Positions 34,559 through 42,503 of a stretch of DNA of 64,000 nt are shown one piece after another. Source of the DNA: Desulfobacter sp. (lineage in GTDB: Bacteria > Desulfobacterota > Desulfobacteria > Desulfobacterales > Desulfobacteraceae). Where the stretch lies: contig CP054837.1 of the NCBI GenBank assembly GCA_028768525.1, positions 1,160,001 to 1,224,000 of the forward strand. Direction: 5' to 3'. How positions within the stretch are numbered: position 1 is the stretch's first letter; every line of letters starts with the position of its first letter. A program made the position numbers and the translations under genes. The notes under the pieces are model-generated. The model saw only the letters and a program-made list of their open reading frames with translations, ran no database searches and was not told the origin of the DNA.

Positions 34559-35803
34559 ATGCCCGAAGCAATCAGCATTGAAGAAAAAGAACAGCGCAAA
34601 CTGGAACGGCTCCAGAGCACCCTGAACCGGGCCTATAAGAATGTACCCTTTCACCGGAACCGGTTCATTGAAAGTAATCTGTCCCCCCAGGACATTACCA
34701 CGCTCACGGACCTTGAACGGCTTCCTTTCATGAGCCGGGCGGATCTGGGCACCCATTACCCCTACGGCCTCTTTGCCGTTCCCCTGCGGGACATCGTCCG
34801 CATTCACACCGCACCGGGCACCGGGGACCGCCCCTCCATCAGCGGATATACCCAGGCCGACCTGCTGATCTGGAAAAAGCTGGTGGCAGGGAGCCTTGCC
34901 GCTGCAGGCGTCACAGAGATGGACATTCTTCAAATCCATCTGCCGCCCGGGCTGGCCAACTGGGGCCGGGACTACAAGGACGGCGGTGAAACCCTGGGGG
35001 CCGGCGTGATTCCCAACACGGCCCTGTCCCTGCCCAAAACCCTGATGGTGCTCCGGGACTATAAAACCACCACCCTGGTGACCACCCCGGCCTTTGCCGA
35101 ACAGCTGGTGGAGCATATGTTCGCAAATGAACGCCACCCCAACGAACTGAACCTGAAACGGATCATTCTGGTGGGGGAGCCTGTGGAACGGGAGAGCCTA
35201 AAAGACCTTGAGGAACGGCTTCACGTGGACCTGTGGCTCAACTACGGGCTCAGCGAGATTCCCGGGCCGGCCATCGCCCATGAATGCAGCAGCCATTGCG
35301 GCCTGCACATCAACGACCCGCACATCCTGCCCGAAATCATTGATCCGTCCACAGGAAAAACCGTGCCCGCCGGGCAACAGGGAGAACTGGTGCTGACCAC
35401 GCTTTCCGCCCGGGCGTTCCCCCTCATCCGCTTCCGTACCGGTGACATGGCCCGGTTTATCACGGAACCCTGCGGCTGCGGGTCGCCCTTGATGAAAATG
35501 GAATGGCTGCGGAGCCGGGCAGATAATCATATTATCATTTCCGGCATCAAGGTTTCCCTGGACCAGGTCAGGATCTACCTTGAAAAGGCCCTGGGTTTTC
35601 CGGAGCCCGACTGCGACCTGGACCGGATCCGGCGCGGCGGAACGGAACTGCTCCAGATTTCTTTGGTGATGGATGAGAATCTATTTTCAGACGAGATCAA
35701 AAATCTGGAAAACCTGATCATTGGAACCGAAGAATGCCTAACGGAGCAGACCGGTGTTCCCGTGGACATTCGGCTGATTCAGAAACGAAATTACATCGTA
35801 TAG
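34559..35803 (+). CDS. Degenerate phenylacetate-CoA ligase homologue
   Basis: The 414-residue protein aligns along its length with the PaaK at 19786-21090: the same N-terminal LPF...DL-x3-YPYGLFAVP block, then YGLSEIPGPAIAHEC and RFRTGD. But the nucleotide-binding parts are altered. The P-loop SSGTTGKPT has become APGTGDRPS (residues 85-93), the hinge GRTDDMLIIRG has become SRADNHIIISG, and the C-terminal ARSQGKA segment with the catalytic Lys is missing. It is probably not an active adenylating enzyme and may act as an acid-binding or regulatory subunit. It is fused to the livF stop, and its end overlaps the convergent lrp-type gene by 13 bases. Confidence 0.75.
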   Translation: MPEAISIEEKEQRKLERLQSTLNRAYKNVPFHRNRFIESNLSPQDITTLTDLERLPFMSRADLGTHYPYGLFAVPLRDIVRIHTAPGTGDRPSISGYTQADLLIWKKLVAGSLAAAGVTEMDILQIHLPPGLANWGRDYKDGGETLGAGVIPNTALSLPKTLMVLRDYKTTTLVTTPAFAEQLVEHMFANERHPNELNLKRIILVGEPVERESLKDLEERLHVDLWLNYGLSEIPGPAIAHECSSHCGLHINDPHILPEIIDPSTGKTVPAGQQGELVLTTLSARAFPLIRFRTGDMARFITEPCGCGSPLMKMEWLRSRADNHIIISGIKVSLDQVRIYLEKALGFPEPDCDLDRIRRGGTELLQISLVMDENLFSDEIKNLENLIIGTEECLTEQTGVPVDIRLIQKRNYIV

Positions 35804-36276
35804 TCTTCTTCCAGATCAAGGGCCAGCTTTTTCTTCTCTTTGATGCTGTCAATGACAAATGAGGACTCGATCTTCTGGATCCCCTCTATCTGCGTGAGCT
35901 TTTCATTCATGAACTCACCGTAGGCCTTGATATCCCTTGCCACCACCTTAAGGATGAAATCATTGCCCCCGGCAATCTGGTAGCATTCCATGACCTCATC
36001 CAGGCCGGCCAGCTGTTCCTTGATCTGGGCCACCGAGGCCAGCTTGCTCAAACTCAGGGCAATGGAGACAATGGCCGTGATGGAGAATCCGATTTTTTCA
36101 GGGTCCACAACCGCCGTAAAATGGGAGATCACCCCGGACATTTCCAGCCGCCGCACCCGTTCCAGGGTGGCCGGCGCCGAAATTCCCACGATTTTAGACA
36201 ATTTGGCATTGGTGATCTTTCCGTTGTCCTGGAGGGTATTCAGTATTTTCTTATCGATCCTGTCCAAATTCTGCAT
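35791..36276 (-). CDS. Lrp/AsnC family transcriptional regulator
   Basis: The 161-residue regulator has an N-terminal helix-turn-helix (DRIDKKILNTLQDNGKITNA, about residues 5-24; ISAPATLERVRRLE, about 32-45) and a C-terminal RAM/ActA ligand domain with GGNDFILKVVARD. Such proteins sense amino acids and assemble into octamers on DNA. Its position, converging with and overlapping the transporter operon, suggests it senses an amino acid handled there, but no operator was identified. Confidence 0.88.
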   Translation of the reverse strand: MQNLDRIDKKILNTLQDNGKITNAKLSKIVGISAPATLERVRRLEMSGVISHFTAVVDPEKIGFSITAIVSIALSLSKLASVAQIKEQLAGLDEVMECYQIAGGNDFILKVVARDIKAYGEFMNEKLTQIEGIQKIESSFVIDSIKEKKKLALDLEEDYTM

Positions 36277-36378
36277 CCTTGAAATTTGTATTTTTATTGT
36301 AAAACAGCTTCGCGGGGATTCCCCCCGGCCGCCACTGGCAGTATGTATGTAATTTTGCCAAATTGAACGAGGGATGTA

Positions 36379-36948
36379 TTGAAACCAAGCGTATTAAACA
36401 ATCCGGTGCTTAAGCCGGTTTTTTATTTTATTGCCAGGGCCGGACTTGCCATATTCGGCTGGCGCGTCCAGGGCCGCATGCCGGACCTGAAGAAATTCAT
36501 CCTCATTGCCGCTCCCCACAGCAGTAACTGGGATTTTGTTTTTTTCCTTTTTGCCATTTTCAAATTACAGGTCCCCGTACACTGGATGGGGAAGCATACC
36601 ATGTTCCCCCTGCCCTTCAGACACCTGCTCCAGCGCCTTGGCGGCATTCCCATCGACCGGACCCAAAAAGGTGATACCGTTAAAACAATGGCAAATGAAT
36701 TCAGCAGCGCCGACCGCCTTGTTGTCACCATCGCCCCCTCGGGCACCCGGCAGCGGGTAACCAAGTGGAAAACCGGATTTTACAGAATTGCCTCGGCCGC
36801 CGGGGTCCCCATTGTCCTCGGATTTATCGACTATAAAAAGAAAGTCATTGGCATCGGCCCTGCAGTTATTCCCACCGGACATCTTGACTCAGATATGAAA
36901 AAAATCCAGTTGTTTTACAGGAACAAGTCCGGCCGGTACGACCAATAA
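36379..36948 (+). CDS. 1-acyl-glycerol-3-phosphate acyltransferase family protein
   Basis: The 189-residue protein has the acyltransferase HX4D-type motif PHSSNWDF (about residues 49-56) and the acceptor-site motif GGIPIDRTQKGD. The third block is IAPSGTRQRV, similar to the EGTR of PlsC. It resembles the short membrane-associated glycerol acyltransferases sometimes annotated as PlsC-like. The start is a TTG at 36379 behind GAGGGA. The nearby ATG at 36374 is out of frame and closes at once. Confidence 0.75.
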   Translation: MKPSVLNNPVLKPVFYFIARAGLAIFGWRVQGRMPDLKKFILIAAPHSSNWDFVFFLFAIFKLQVPVHWMGKHTMFPLPFRHLLQRLGGIPIDRTQKGDTVKTMANEFSSADRLVVTIAPSGTRQRVTKWKTGFYRIASAAGVPIVLGFIDYKKKVIGIGPAVIPTGHLDSDMKKIQLFYRNKSGRYDQ

Positions 36949-36952
36949 GGGG

Positions 36953-37561
36953 CTATGCCAAATAACCGGCAAGAACCTTATCCAGCATGGCCAGGGTTTG
37001 AGAGTAAAAGTGGTCCCCATTCTTGAGGACGGCAAACTCCGCAGGACTTTCCCACCGTTCAATCAGGGCGCGGACCTTATCGGGCGGGGCAATGTCATCA
37101 TTACCGCCCGTGACAATAAGGCCTGTATCCGGCAGTTTTTCCACATCGTCAAAGGCGAGAAAGGCGCAGGGGGGAGAAACCATGATATGGTCTTTGATAC
37201 CGGCCCCGGCGTCTACTACCCGGGCGTTCACCCAGCTGCCGAAGGAATACCCCGCCAGGTATGGCTCAGATATCCCCTCCTCCCCCAGGCACGCCAAAGC
37301 CGCACGAACATCATCCTGTTCCCCGTCCCCGTTGTCGAACATGCCTGAACTCTCCCCGGTCCCCCTGAAGTTAAATCTCAGGGTGGTAAACCCGGCCCGG
37401 TAAAAGCTCTGGACAATCTGCAGAACGACAGAATTATCCATATTCCCGCCGTAAAGGGGATGGGGATGGGTCACCACCACCCCCTTTTTGCTGCCGGGAT
37501 TGAGATTCAGCCAGCCGTCAAGCCGAATACTCTCACAGGGAATGGTGATGCGCGTTTCCAT
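36953..37561 (-). CDS. Alpha/beta hydrolase
   Basis: The 202-residue serine hydrolase has an oxyanion-type THPHPLYGG (about residues 31-39), the nucleophile elbow GYSFGS (about 105-110), Asp in GGNDDIAPP (about 154-162) and the late His in NGDHFYSQTL. It matches the small YcjY/KTH-like hydrolases that lack a lid. The substrate is unknown. It is transcribed after pyrG, separated by a large hairpin. Confidence 0.8.
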   Translation of the reverse strand: METRITIPCESIRLDGWLNLNPGSKKGVVVTHPHPLYGGNMDNSVVLQIVQSFYRAGFTTLRFNFRGTGESSGMFDNGDGEQDDVRAALACLGEEGISEPYLAGYSFGSWVNARVVDAGAGIKDHIMVSPPCAFLAFDDVEKLPDTGLIVTGGNDDIAPPDKVRALIERWESPAEFAVLKNGDHFYSQTLAMLDKVLAGYLA

Positions 37562-37581
37562 CTCGTATCCTTTGTTTAAGG

Positions 37582-37623
37582 GCTGCCGCCTGACGGATAA
37601 TCAACCGTCGGGGAGGCGGCAGC
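37582..37623 (-). other. Long GC-rich inverted repeat between pyrG and the hydrolase gene
   Basis: The arms GCTGCCGCCT (37582-37591) and AGGCGGCAGC (37614-37623) are exact complements. They enclose a second five-base stem (GACGG 37592-37596, CCGTC 37605-37609) with a four-base bulge. No T run follows on either strand, so it is unlikely to be an intrinsic terminator. An RNA stability or processing element in the pyrG-hydrolase transcript is possible. Confidence 0.6.
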
Positions 37624-37632
37624 GCTCTCCTG

Positions 37633-39273
37633 CTATTCTTTTCTGTTTTTCAAAGAGGCTTTGATAAATGCCCTGAACAGCGGATGGGGGGACATGGGTT
37701 TGGATTTAAACTCCGGATGGAATTGGCAGCCCAGATACCAGGGATGGTCTGCCAGTTCAACGATCTCCACCAGGTCATGGTCCGGAGATTCGCCGCTGAT
37801 GACCAGTCCGGCTTCTTTAAGTTTCTCTTTGTATTCATTATTGAATTCAAACCGGTGGCGGTGCCGTTCGGAAATATCTGTTTCCTTATAGGCATTCTTG
37901 GCAAAGGTATCCTCGACCAGCCGGCAGGGATAGGCGCCCAGGCGCATGGTGCCGCCCTTGTCTGAACTTTCATCCCGTTTTTCAACCTTGCCGGTCTGCT
38001 CGTCCACCCATTCCTTCATCAGGTAAATCACCGGATGGGGGGTATAGGGATCAAATTCTTCGCTGTTGGCGTCTTCCAGGCCGGCCAGATGACGGGCCAC
38101 TTCAATCACGGCCATCTGCATGCCCAGGCAGATCCCGAAAAAGGGCACCTTGTTTTCCCTGGCGTATTTGGCAGCCAGGATCTTGCCTTCAACCCCCCGG
38201 GAACCGAATCCGCCGGGCACCAGCACCCCGTCGCTCTTGGACAGGATCTCCGCCACATTCTCCTTGTTCAGGGTGGAGGAATCCACAAACTGGAGCTTCA
38301 CTTCGGTTTCATTGGCAATACCGCCGTGGGTCAGGGCTTCGTTAAGGCTCTTATAGCTTTCGGTAAGATCCACATACTTGCCCACGATGGCGATATTCAC
38401 CTTACCATGGGGATTCATGAGCCGTTCCACCATCTCCCGCCAGTCGTCCAGGCGGGGGGCCCGGGCCCAGATGTTCAGCTTCTTAAGGATGGTATCCCCC
38501 AGCCCTTCCTGGTTGTACACCAGGGGAACGTCGTAGATGCAGTTCACATCCTTGGCCGTAAATACGGCATCGGGTTCCAGGTTGCAGAACAGGGCGATCT
38601 TCCTCTTAATATCCTGGGAGAGCATGCTTTCGGTACGGCAGAGCAGAATGTCCGGCTGGATGCCGATACTTCTCAACTCCTTGACGCTGTGCTGGGTGGG
38701 TTTGGTTTTCACCTCGCAGGCGGTCTTGATATAGGGCACCAGGGTCAGATGGATGTAAATCACATTGGAGGATCCCACATCGGCCTTAAACTGGCGGATG
38801 GCCTCAAGAAAAGGTAAAGATTCGATATCACCGATGGTACCGCCGATCTCCACAATCACCACATCGGTACTATTGGACACCAGATGAATGGCCTGCTTGA
38901 TCTCATCGGTAATATGGGGGATCACCTGGACCGTGCCGCCCAGGTATTCACCCTTACGTTCCTTGGTGATGACCTGGTTGTAAATTTTGCCCGTGGTGAA
39001 ATTATTGTTCTTGCCCAGCTTGGCATTGGTGAACCGCTCATAGTGACCCAGGTCCAGGTCGGTCTCGGCGCCGTCGTCGGTGACAAAGACTTCCCCGTGC
39101 TGGAAGGGATTCATGGTGCCGGGGTCAACATTGATATAGGGGTCCAGCTTCTGGATGGTTACGGAAAGCCCGCGGCTCTCCAGGAGCATCCCTATGGCAG
39201 CGGACGCAAGTCCTTTACCCAACGATGATAACACACCGCCCGTCACAAAAATGTATTTGGTGTTTTCAGCCAT
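37633..39273 (-). CDS. pyrG: CTP synthase
   Basis: The 546-residue enzyme makes CTP from UTP, ATP and glutamine. The synthase domain starts KYIFVTGGVLSSLGKGLASA and contains GGTIGDIESLPFLEA. The glutaminase domain follows from about residue 290, with GGFGSRG, the nucleophile Cys in GICLGMQMA and the His-Pro-Glu motif in FHPEFKS. Length is normal. I chose the ATG at 39273 over the in-frame TTG just before it. Confidence 0.97.
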   Translation of the reverse strand: MAENTKYIFVTGGVLSSLGKGLASAAIGMLLESRGLSVTIQKLDPYINVDPGTMNPFQHGEVFVTDDGAETDLDLGHYERFTNAKLGKNNNFTTGKIYNQVITKERKGEYLGGTVQVIPHITDEIKQAIHLVSNSTDVVIVEIGGTIGDIESLPFLEAIRQFKADVGSSNVIYIHLTLVPYIKTACEVKTKPTQHSVKELRSIGIQPDILLCRTESMLSQDIKRKIALFCNLEPDAVFTAKDVNCIYDVPLVYNQEGLGDTILKKLNIWARAPRLDDWREMVERLMNPHGKVNIAIVGKYVDLTESYKSLNEALTHGGIANETEVKLQFVDSSTLNKENVAEILSKSDGVLVPGGFGSRGVEGKILAAKYARENKVPFFGICLGMQMAVIEVARHLAGLEDANSEEFDPYTPHPVIYLMKEWVDEQTGKVEKRDESSDKGGTMRLGAYPCRLVEDTFAKNAYKETDISERHRHRFEFNNEYKEKLKEAGLVISGESPDHDLVEIVELADHPWYLGCQFHPEFKSKPMSPHPLFRAFIKASLKNRKE

Positions 39274-39307
39274 CAATCCCTCACTTCTTTTGAATTAATC
39301 ATGTAAA

Positions 39308-40153
39308 TTAATCATATAATTGGTTAAATGTATCTATTTCCTTATCCAGGTGCCCGGTTCCGCTTCCCTGTTCGCCATTTTCCACGGATCGCTTCGGATA
39401 GCGCTCCAGAATCCCCTTTATATCGAAAAGAGAGCCGGGCAGGCCCGATGCCAGAGACATCCGGTCCACAACAATCTGTGCAAACAACTCGCCGTCCACA
39501 AAAATACGGGCCTCTTTGGGGTACCAGGACCTTGATATCCGCTCCCAATTGCCGTACCGGACATCAATAATCCGGTTCGCGTTCCGGATAAGGTATCGTT
39601 TAGGAAAAAAACTGTCCTTTCCGATCCACAGTCCCGGCATCACCTCACCGTCATAGGCAGGCTCACCGATAAACCAGCAGATTTCACCGTCCAGCCGCTG
39701 CAGGGTTACTTTACTTGTATTAATCCCCCGGCGGGCCAGGACTCCGGCAAATATGTCATGGTCCCTGTACAACAGCGGATCCGTATAGAATTCGCCCGGA
39801 GCCTGGGCCAGGTCCGTGACCTGCCCGTTCTCCACTTTAACGAATCCGGCGGGAGACAGGGCATAAAACCGGCTGGCCGCGCCATTGCGGATCTCGGACC
39901 TGAGCCGGTCCGGGAATCCATAGGTCAAGGTTTCCCCCAGAGACTGCATCTCAACGGCCCCACCTTCCTGACCGGCTTGGGATGCCGCTGCAATCCTGCG
40001 GGTCTGGGAAACGGTCATCCCTTCGGGAATGCGGATTTTTTTCACCACCAAATGAAGGAGGTGAGGCGTCTGGGGTACAAAGGCCTCACCCCTGATCCCC
40101 CCAAGGAGGATGGTGATGACTGCCAGAAAAGAAATAAAATATTTTTTCTGCAT
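39308..40153 (-). CDS. LolA-like periplasmic protein, hypothetical
   Basis: The 281-residue protein has a signal peptide (about 1-24). The mature part has the concave beta-sheet pattern of LolA-type lipoprotein carriers and outer-membrane lipoprotein-sorting proteins (TYGFPDRLRSEIRNGAASRF, VYGN-like strands, late WYPKEARIFVDGEL). I cannot assign a family with certainty. It sits seven bases after enolase and 31 bases before pyrG in the same direction, probably as a passenger in that transcript. Confidence 0.55.
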   Translation of the reverse strand: MQKKYFISFLAVITILLGGIRGEAFVPQTPHLLHLVVKKIRIPEGMTVSQTRRIAAASQAGQEGGAVEMQSLGETLTYGFPDRLRSEIRNGAASRFYALSPAGFVKVENGQVTDLAQAPGEFYTDPLLYRDHDIFAGVLARRGINTSKVTLQRLDGEICWFIGEPAYDGEVMPGLWIGKDSFFPKRYLIRNANRIIDVRYGNWERISRSWYPKEARIFVDGELFAQIVVDRMSLASGLPGSLFDIKGILERYPKRSVENGEQGSGTGHLDKEIDTFNQLYD

Positions 40154-40159
40154 TCTTAT

Positions 40160-41428
40160 TTAAAAAAGATCCTCCGGGAAGACGGCGGAATCCGACAGCC
40201 GTTCCTCAATGCGGATCAATTGGTTGTATTTGGCCACCCGGTCGCTTCTGGACATGGAGCCGGTTTTGATCTGTCCGGCGTTCACGCCCACGGCCAGGTC
40301 GGCAATAAAGGTATCCTCGGTCTCGCCGGACCGGTGGGAAACCACGGTGGTGTAACCGGATTCCTTGGCCATCTGGATGGTATCCAGGGTCTCGGTGACC
40401 GTACCGATCTGGTTGAGCTTGATGAGGATGGAGTTACCCACGCCCCTGGCAATGCCCTTCTTGAAAATATCCGGGTTGGTGACAAAGATATCGTCCCCCA
40501 CGATCTGGATCCGGTTGCCCAGGCGCTGGGTCATGAGTTCCCAGTTGTCCCAGTCCCCTTCTGCAAGCCCGTCCTCAATGGAGTAGAGGGGATATTTATC
40601 CACCAGGCTTTCATAGTAATCGATGAGTTCTTCGGCGGAAAGTTCCCTGCCTTCGGACTCGAACACGTATTTCCCCTCTTTGAAGAATTCGGAAGCCGCC
40701 GCATCCAGGCCGATGCCGATATCCTTGCCCGGCCGGTATCCGGCAGCCTCAATGGCCCGGATAATATATTCGATGGCCTCTTCATTGGACTGGAGGTTGG
40801 GAGCAAATCCGCCCTCGTCCCCCACGCCGGTGCTCAGGCCCTGGCCCTTGAGAATTTTTTTCAGGTTATGGAAGGTTTCGGCCCCCATGCGCACGGCTTC
40901 GGTAACGCTGGGCGCGCCAACCGGAAGGATCATGAACTCCTGGATGTCCAGGTTGTTGGCCGCATGGGCCCCGCCGTTGATGATATTCATCATGGGAACG
41001 GGCATGACCCGGGCGTTGATTCCGCCCAGATGCTGGTACAGGGGGATATCGCAGGCATCAGCCGCCGCCCGGGCAGCGGCCATGGATACGCCCAGGATGG
41101 CATTGGCCCCCAGACGGGACTTATTGTCCGTGCCGTCGATATCAATCATGGTCCGGTCCAGGCCGGCCTGGTCCATGGCGTCGTACCCGATGATTTCCGG
41201 GGCGATCACCTCATTGACATTGGCCACGGCGTTGAGCACCCCTTTGCCCATGAAACGGTTATCGGCATTATCCCTCAGTTCCAGCGCTTCACGGGTACCC
41301 GTGGACGCACCGGAAGGCACGGCGGCCCGGCCGTGGGCGCCGCAGGCCAGGGTCACATCCACTTCCACGGTGGGGTTGCCCCTGGAATCAACAATTTCCC
41401 TTGCCCTGACATCAATCAGTTCCGTCAT
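40160..41428 (-). CDS. eno: Enolase
   Basis: The 422-residue glycolytic enzyme interconverts 2-phosphoglycerate and phosphoenolpyruvate. It begins IDVRAREIVDSRGNPTVEVDV and has the GASTG loop, the metal ligands in GDDIFVTN, SIEDGLAE and the catalytic Lys region LIKLNQIGT, followed by SHRSGETEDTFIADLAVG. Length and motifs are complete. Confidence 0.97.
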   Translation of the reverse strand: MTELIDVRAREIVDSRGNPTVEVDVTLACGAHGRAAVPSGASTGTREALELRDNADNRFMGKGVLNAVANVNEVIAPEIIGYDAMDQAGLDRTMIDIDGTDNKSRLGANAILGVSMAAARAAADACDIPLYQHLGGINARVMPVPMMNIINGGAHAANNLDIQEFMILPVGAPSVTEAVRMGAETFHNLKKILKGQGLSTGVGDEGGFAPNLQSNEEAIEYIIRAIEAAGYRPGKDIGIGLDAAASEFFKEGKYVFESEGRELSAEELIDYYESLVDKYPLYSIEDGLAEGDWDNWELMTQRLGNRIQIVGDDIFVTNPDIFKKGIARGVGNSILIKLNQIGTVTETLDTIQMAKESGYTTVVSHRSGETEDTFIADLAVGVNAGQIKTGSMSRSDRVAKYNQLIRIEERLSDSAVFPEDLF

Positions 41429-41602
41429 TATATCCCCCTAATATTTGTATTTAGGTAATTTAAATGCAGCAAAATCAGGTTAAAAACGAATTCGGTCTAA
41501 AAATCAGATCGTTTCGGATTTCTAAATCCGTCCATTAATATCAATTTAGGCCTTCACATTCAACCATAATTTTATAAGTTCGGGTTGGAACCGGACTTGT
41601 GC

Positions 41603-41642
41603 TTGACAAAGAAAAGACAGTCTTATATTAAGAATTTCTTAA
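41603..41642 (+). promoter_or_regulatory. adk promoter with overlapping palindrome
   Basis: TTGACA (41603-41608) and TATTAA (41626-41631) are separated by 17 bases, a good sigma-70 promoter 90 bases ahead of adk. A palindrome with perfect seven-base arms (TTAAGAA at 41628-41634, TTCTTAA at 41636-41642) overlaps the -10 and start region and could be an operator. The remaining eno-adk gap shows no gene. Confidence 0.6.
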
Positions 41643-41719
41643 TGATCTGTTTAAATTTTTTTATGATCGGATGATGTGTCCCGACGTGACATGAATATAA
41701 ACCAACTCAAGGAGTTAAA

Positions 41720-42388
41720 ATGAACATTCTATTTTTCGGCCCCAACGGCAGCGGCAAAGGCACCCAGGGAAAAATCCTGAAAGATAAATATAACATTGCC
41801 CATGTTGAATCCGGCGCAATTTTCCGTGACAACATCAAAGGCGGCACCGAACTGGGCAAAAAAGCCAAAGAATACATCGACAAAGGCGACCTGGTACCCG
41901 ATGAAATCACCATCCCCATGATGATCGACCGCATCGAACAGGACGACTGCAAAAACGGCTGGCTGCTGGACGGTTTCCCCAGAAACAAGGTACAGTCTGA
42001 AAAACTTCACGCCGCCCTGGAAGAAAAAGGCATCAAGCTGAACTATGTCATTGAAATGCTCCTGGACCGCCAGATTGCCAAAGACAGAATCATGGGCCGC
42101 CGGCTCTGTGAAAATGACAACAACCACCCCAACAATATCTTCATCGACGCCATCAAGCCCGACGGAGACAAATGCCGGGTATGCGGCGGCGCCCTTTCCG
42201 CCCGTGACGACGACCAGGACGAGGCTGCCATCGACAAACGCCATTCCATCTACTATGATACAGAAACCGGCACCCTGGCTTCTTCCTACTACTTCAGGGA
42301 TCTGAAGGACGCCTCCTTCAAATACTTCACTCTGAACGGCGAACAGCCCCTGCCCGACGTTACTGCAGAACTGGTCTCCAAATTGTAA
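41720..42388 (+). CDS. adk: Adenylate kinase
   Basis: The 222-residue kinase equilibrates ATP, AMP and ADP. It has the P-loop GPNGSGKGTQ (residues 8-17), the AMP-site DGFPRNK (the family usually has DGFPRT), and a LID insertion with CRVCGG and RHSIYYD. The LID shows only two cysteines close together, so a full Cys4 zinc site is doubtful. The last part, from residue 175, resembles the longer delta-proteobacterial form. A strong AAGGAG site and a clear terminator frame a single-gene transcript. Confidence 0.93.
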   Translation: MNILFFGPNGSGKGTQGKILKDKYNIAHVESGAIFRDNIKGGTELGKKAKEYIDKGDLVPDEITIPMMIDRIEQDDCKNGWLLDGFPRNKVQSEKLHAALEEKGIKLNYVIEMLLDRQIAKDRIMGRRLCENDNNHPNNIFIDAIKPDGDKCRVCGGALSARDDDQDEAAIDKRHSIYYDTETGTLASSYYFRDLKDASFKYFTLNGEQPLPDVTAELVSKL

Positions 42389-42429
42389 GACAAACTCCGG
42401 GGCGCACCCGGACGATGTCCCAGAGTCAC

Positions 42430-42465
42430 AGCAGCCCGGCAAACCAAGATGTTTGCCGGGCTGCT
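42430..42465 (+). terminator. Intrinsic terminator after adk
   Basis: A perfect 15-base stem (AGCAGCCCGGCAAAC at 42430-42444, loop CAAGAT, complement at 42451-42465) is followed by TTATTTTT. It ends the adk transcript and lies between adk and the convergent phosphoglucomutase gene. Confidence 0.92.
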
Positions 42466-42503
42466 TTATTTTTGTGCCCTTCAACAGGATGTAAAGGGTG
42501 GAT

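Noticed and set aside
39758..41458. A 566-codon rightward open frame opposite eno and the LolA-like gene
   Set aside because: It is a shadow of the high-GC third positions of two well-identified leftward genes. No ribosome site, and the composition (Gly, His and Phe rich) is typical of antisense artefacts.
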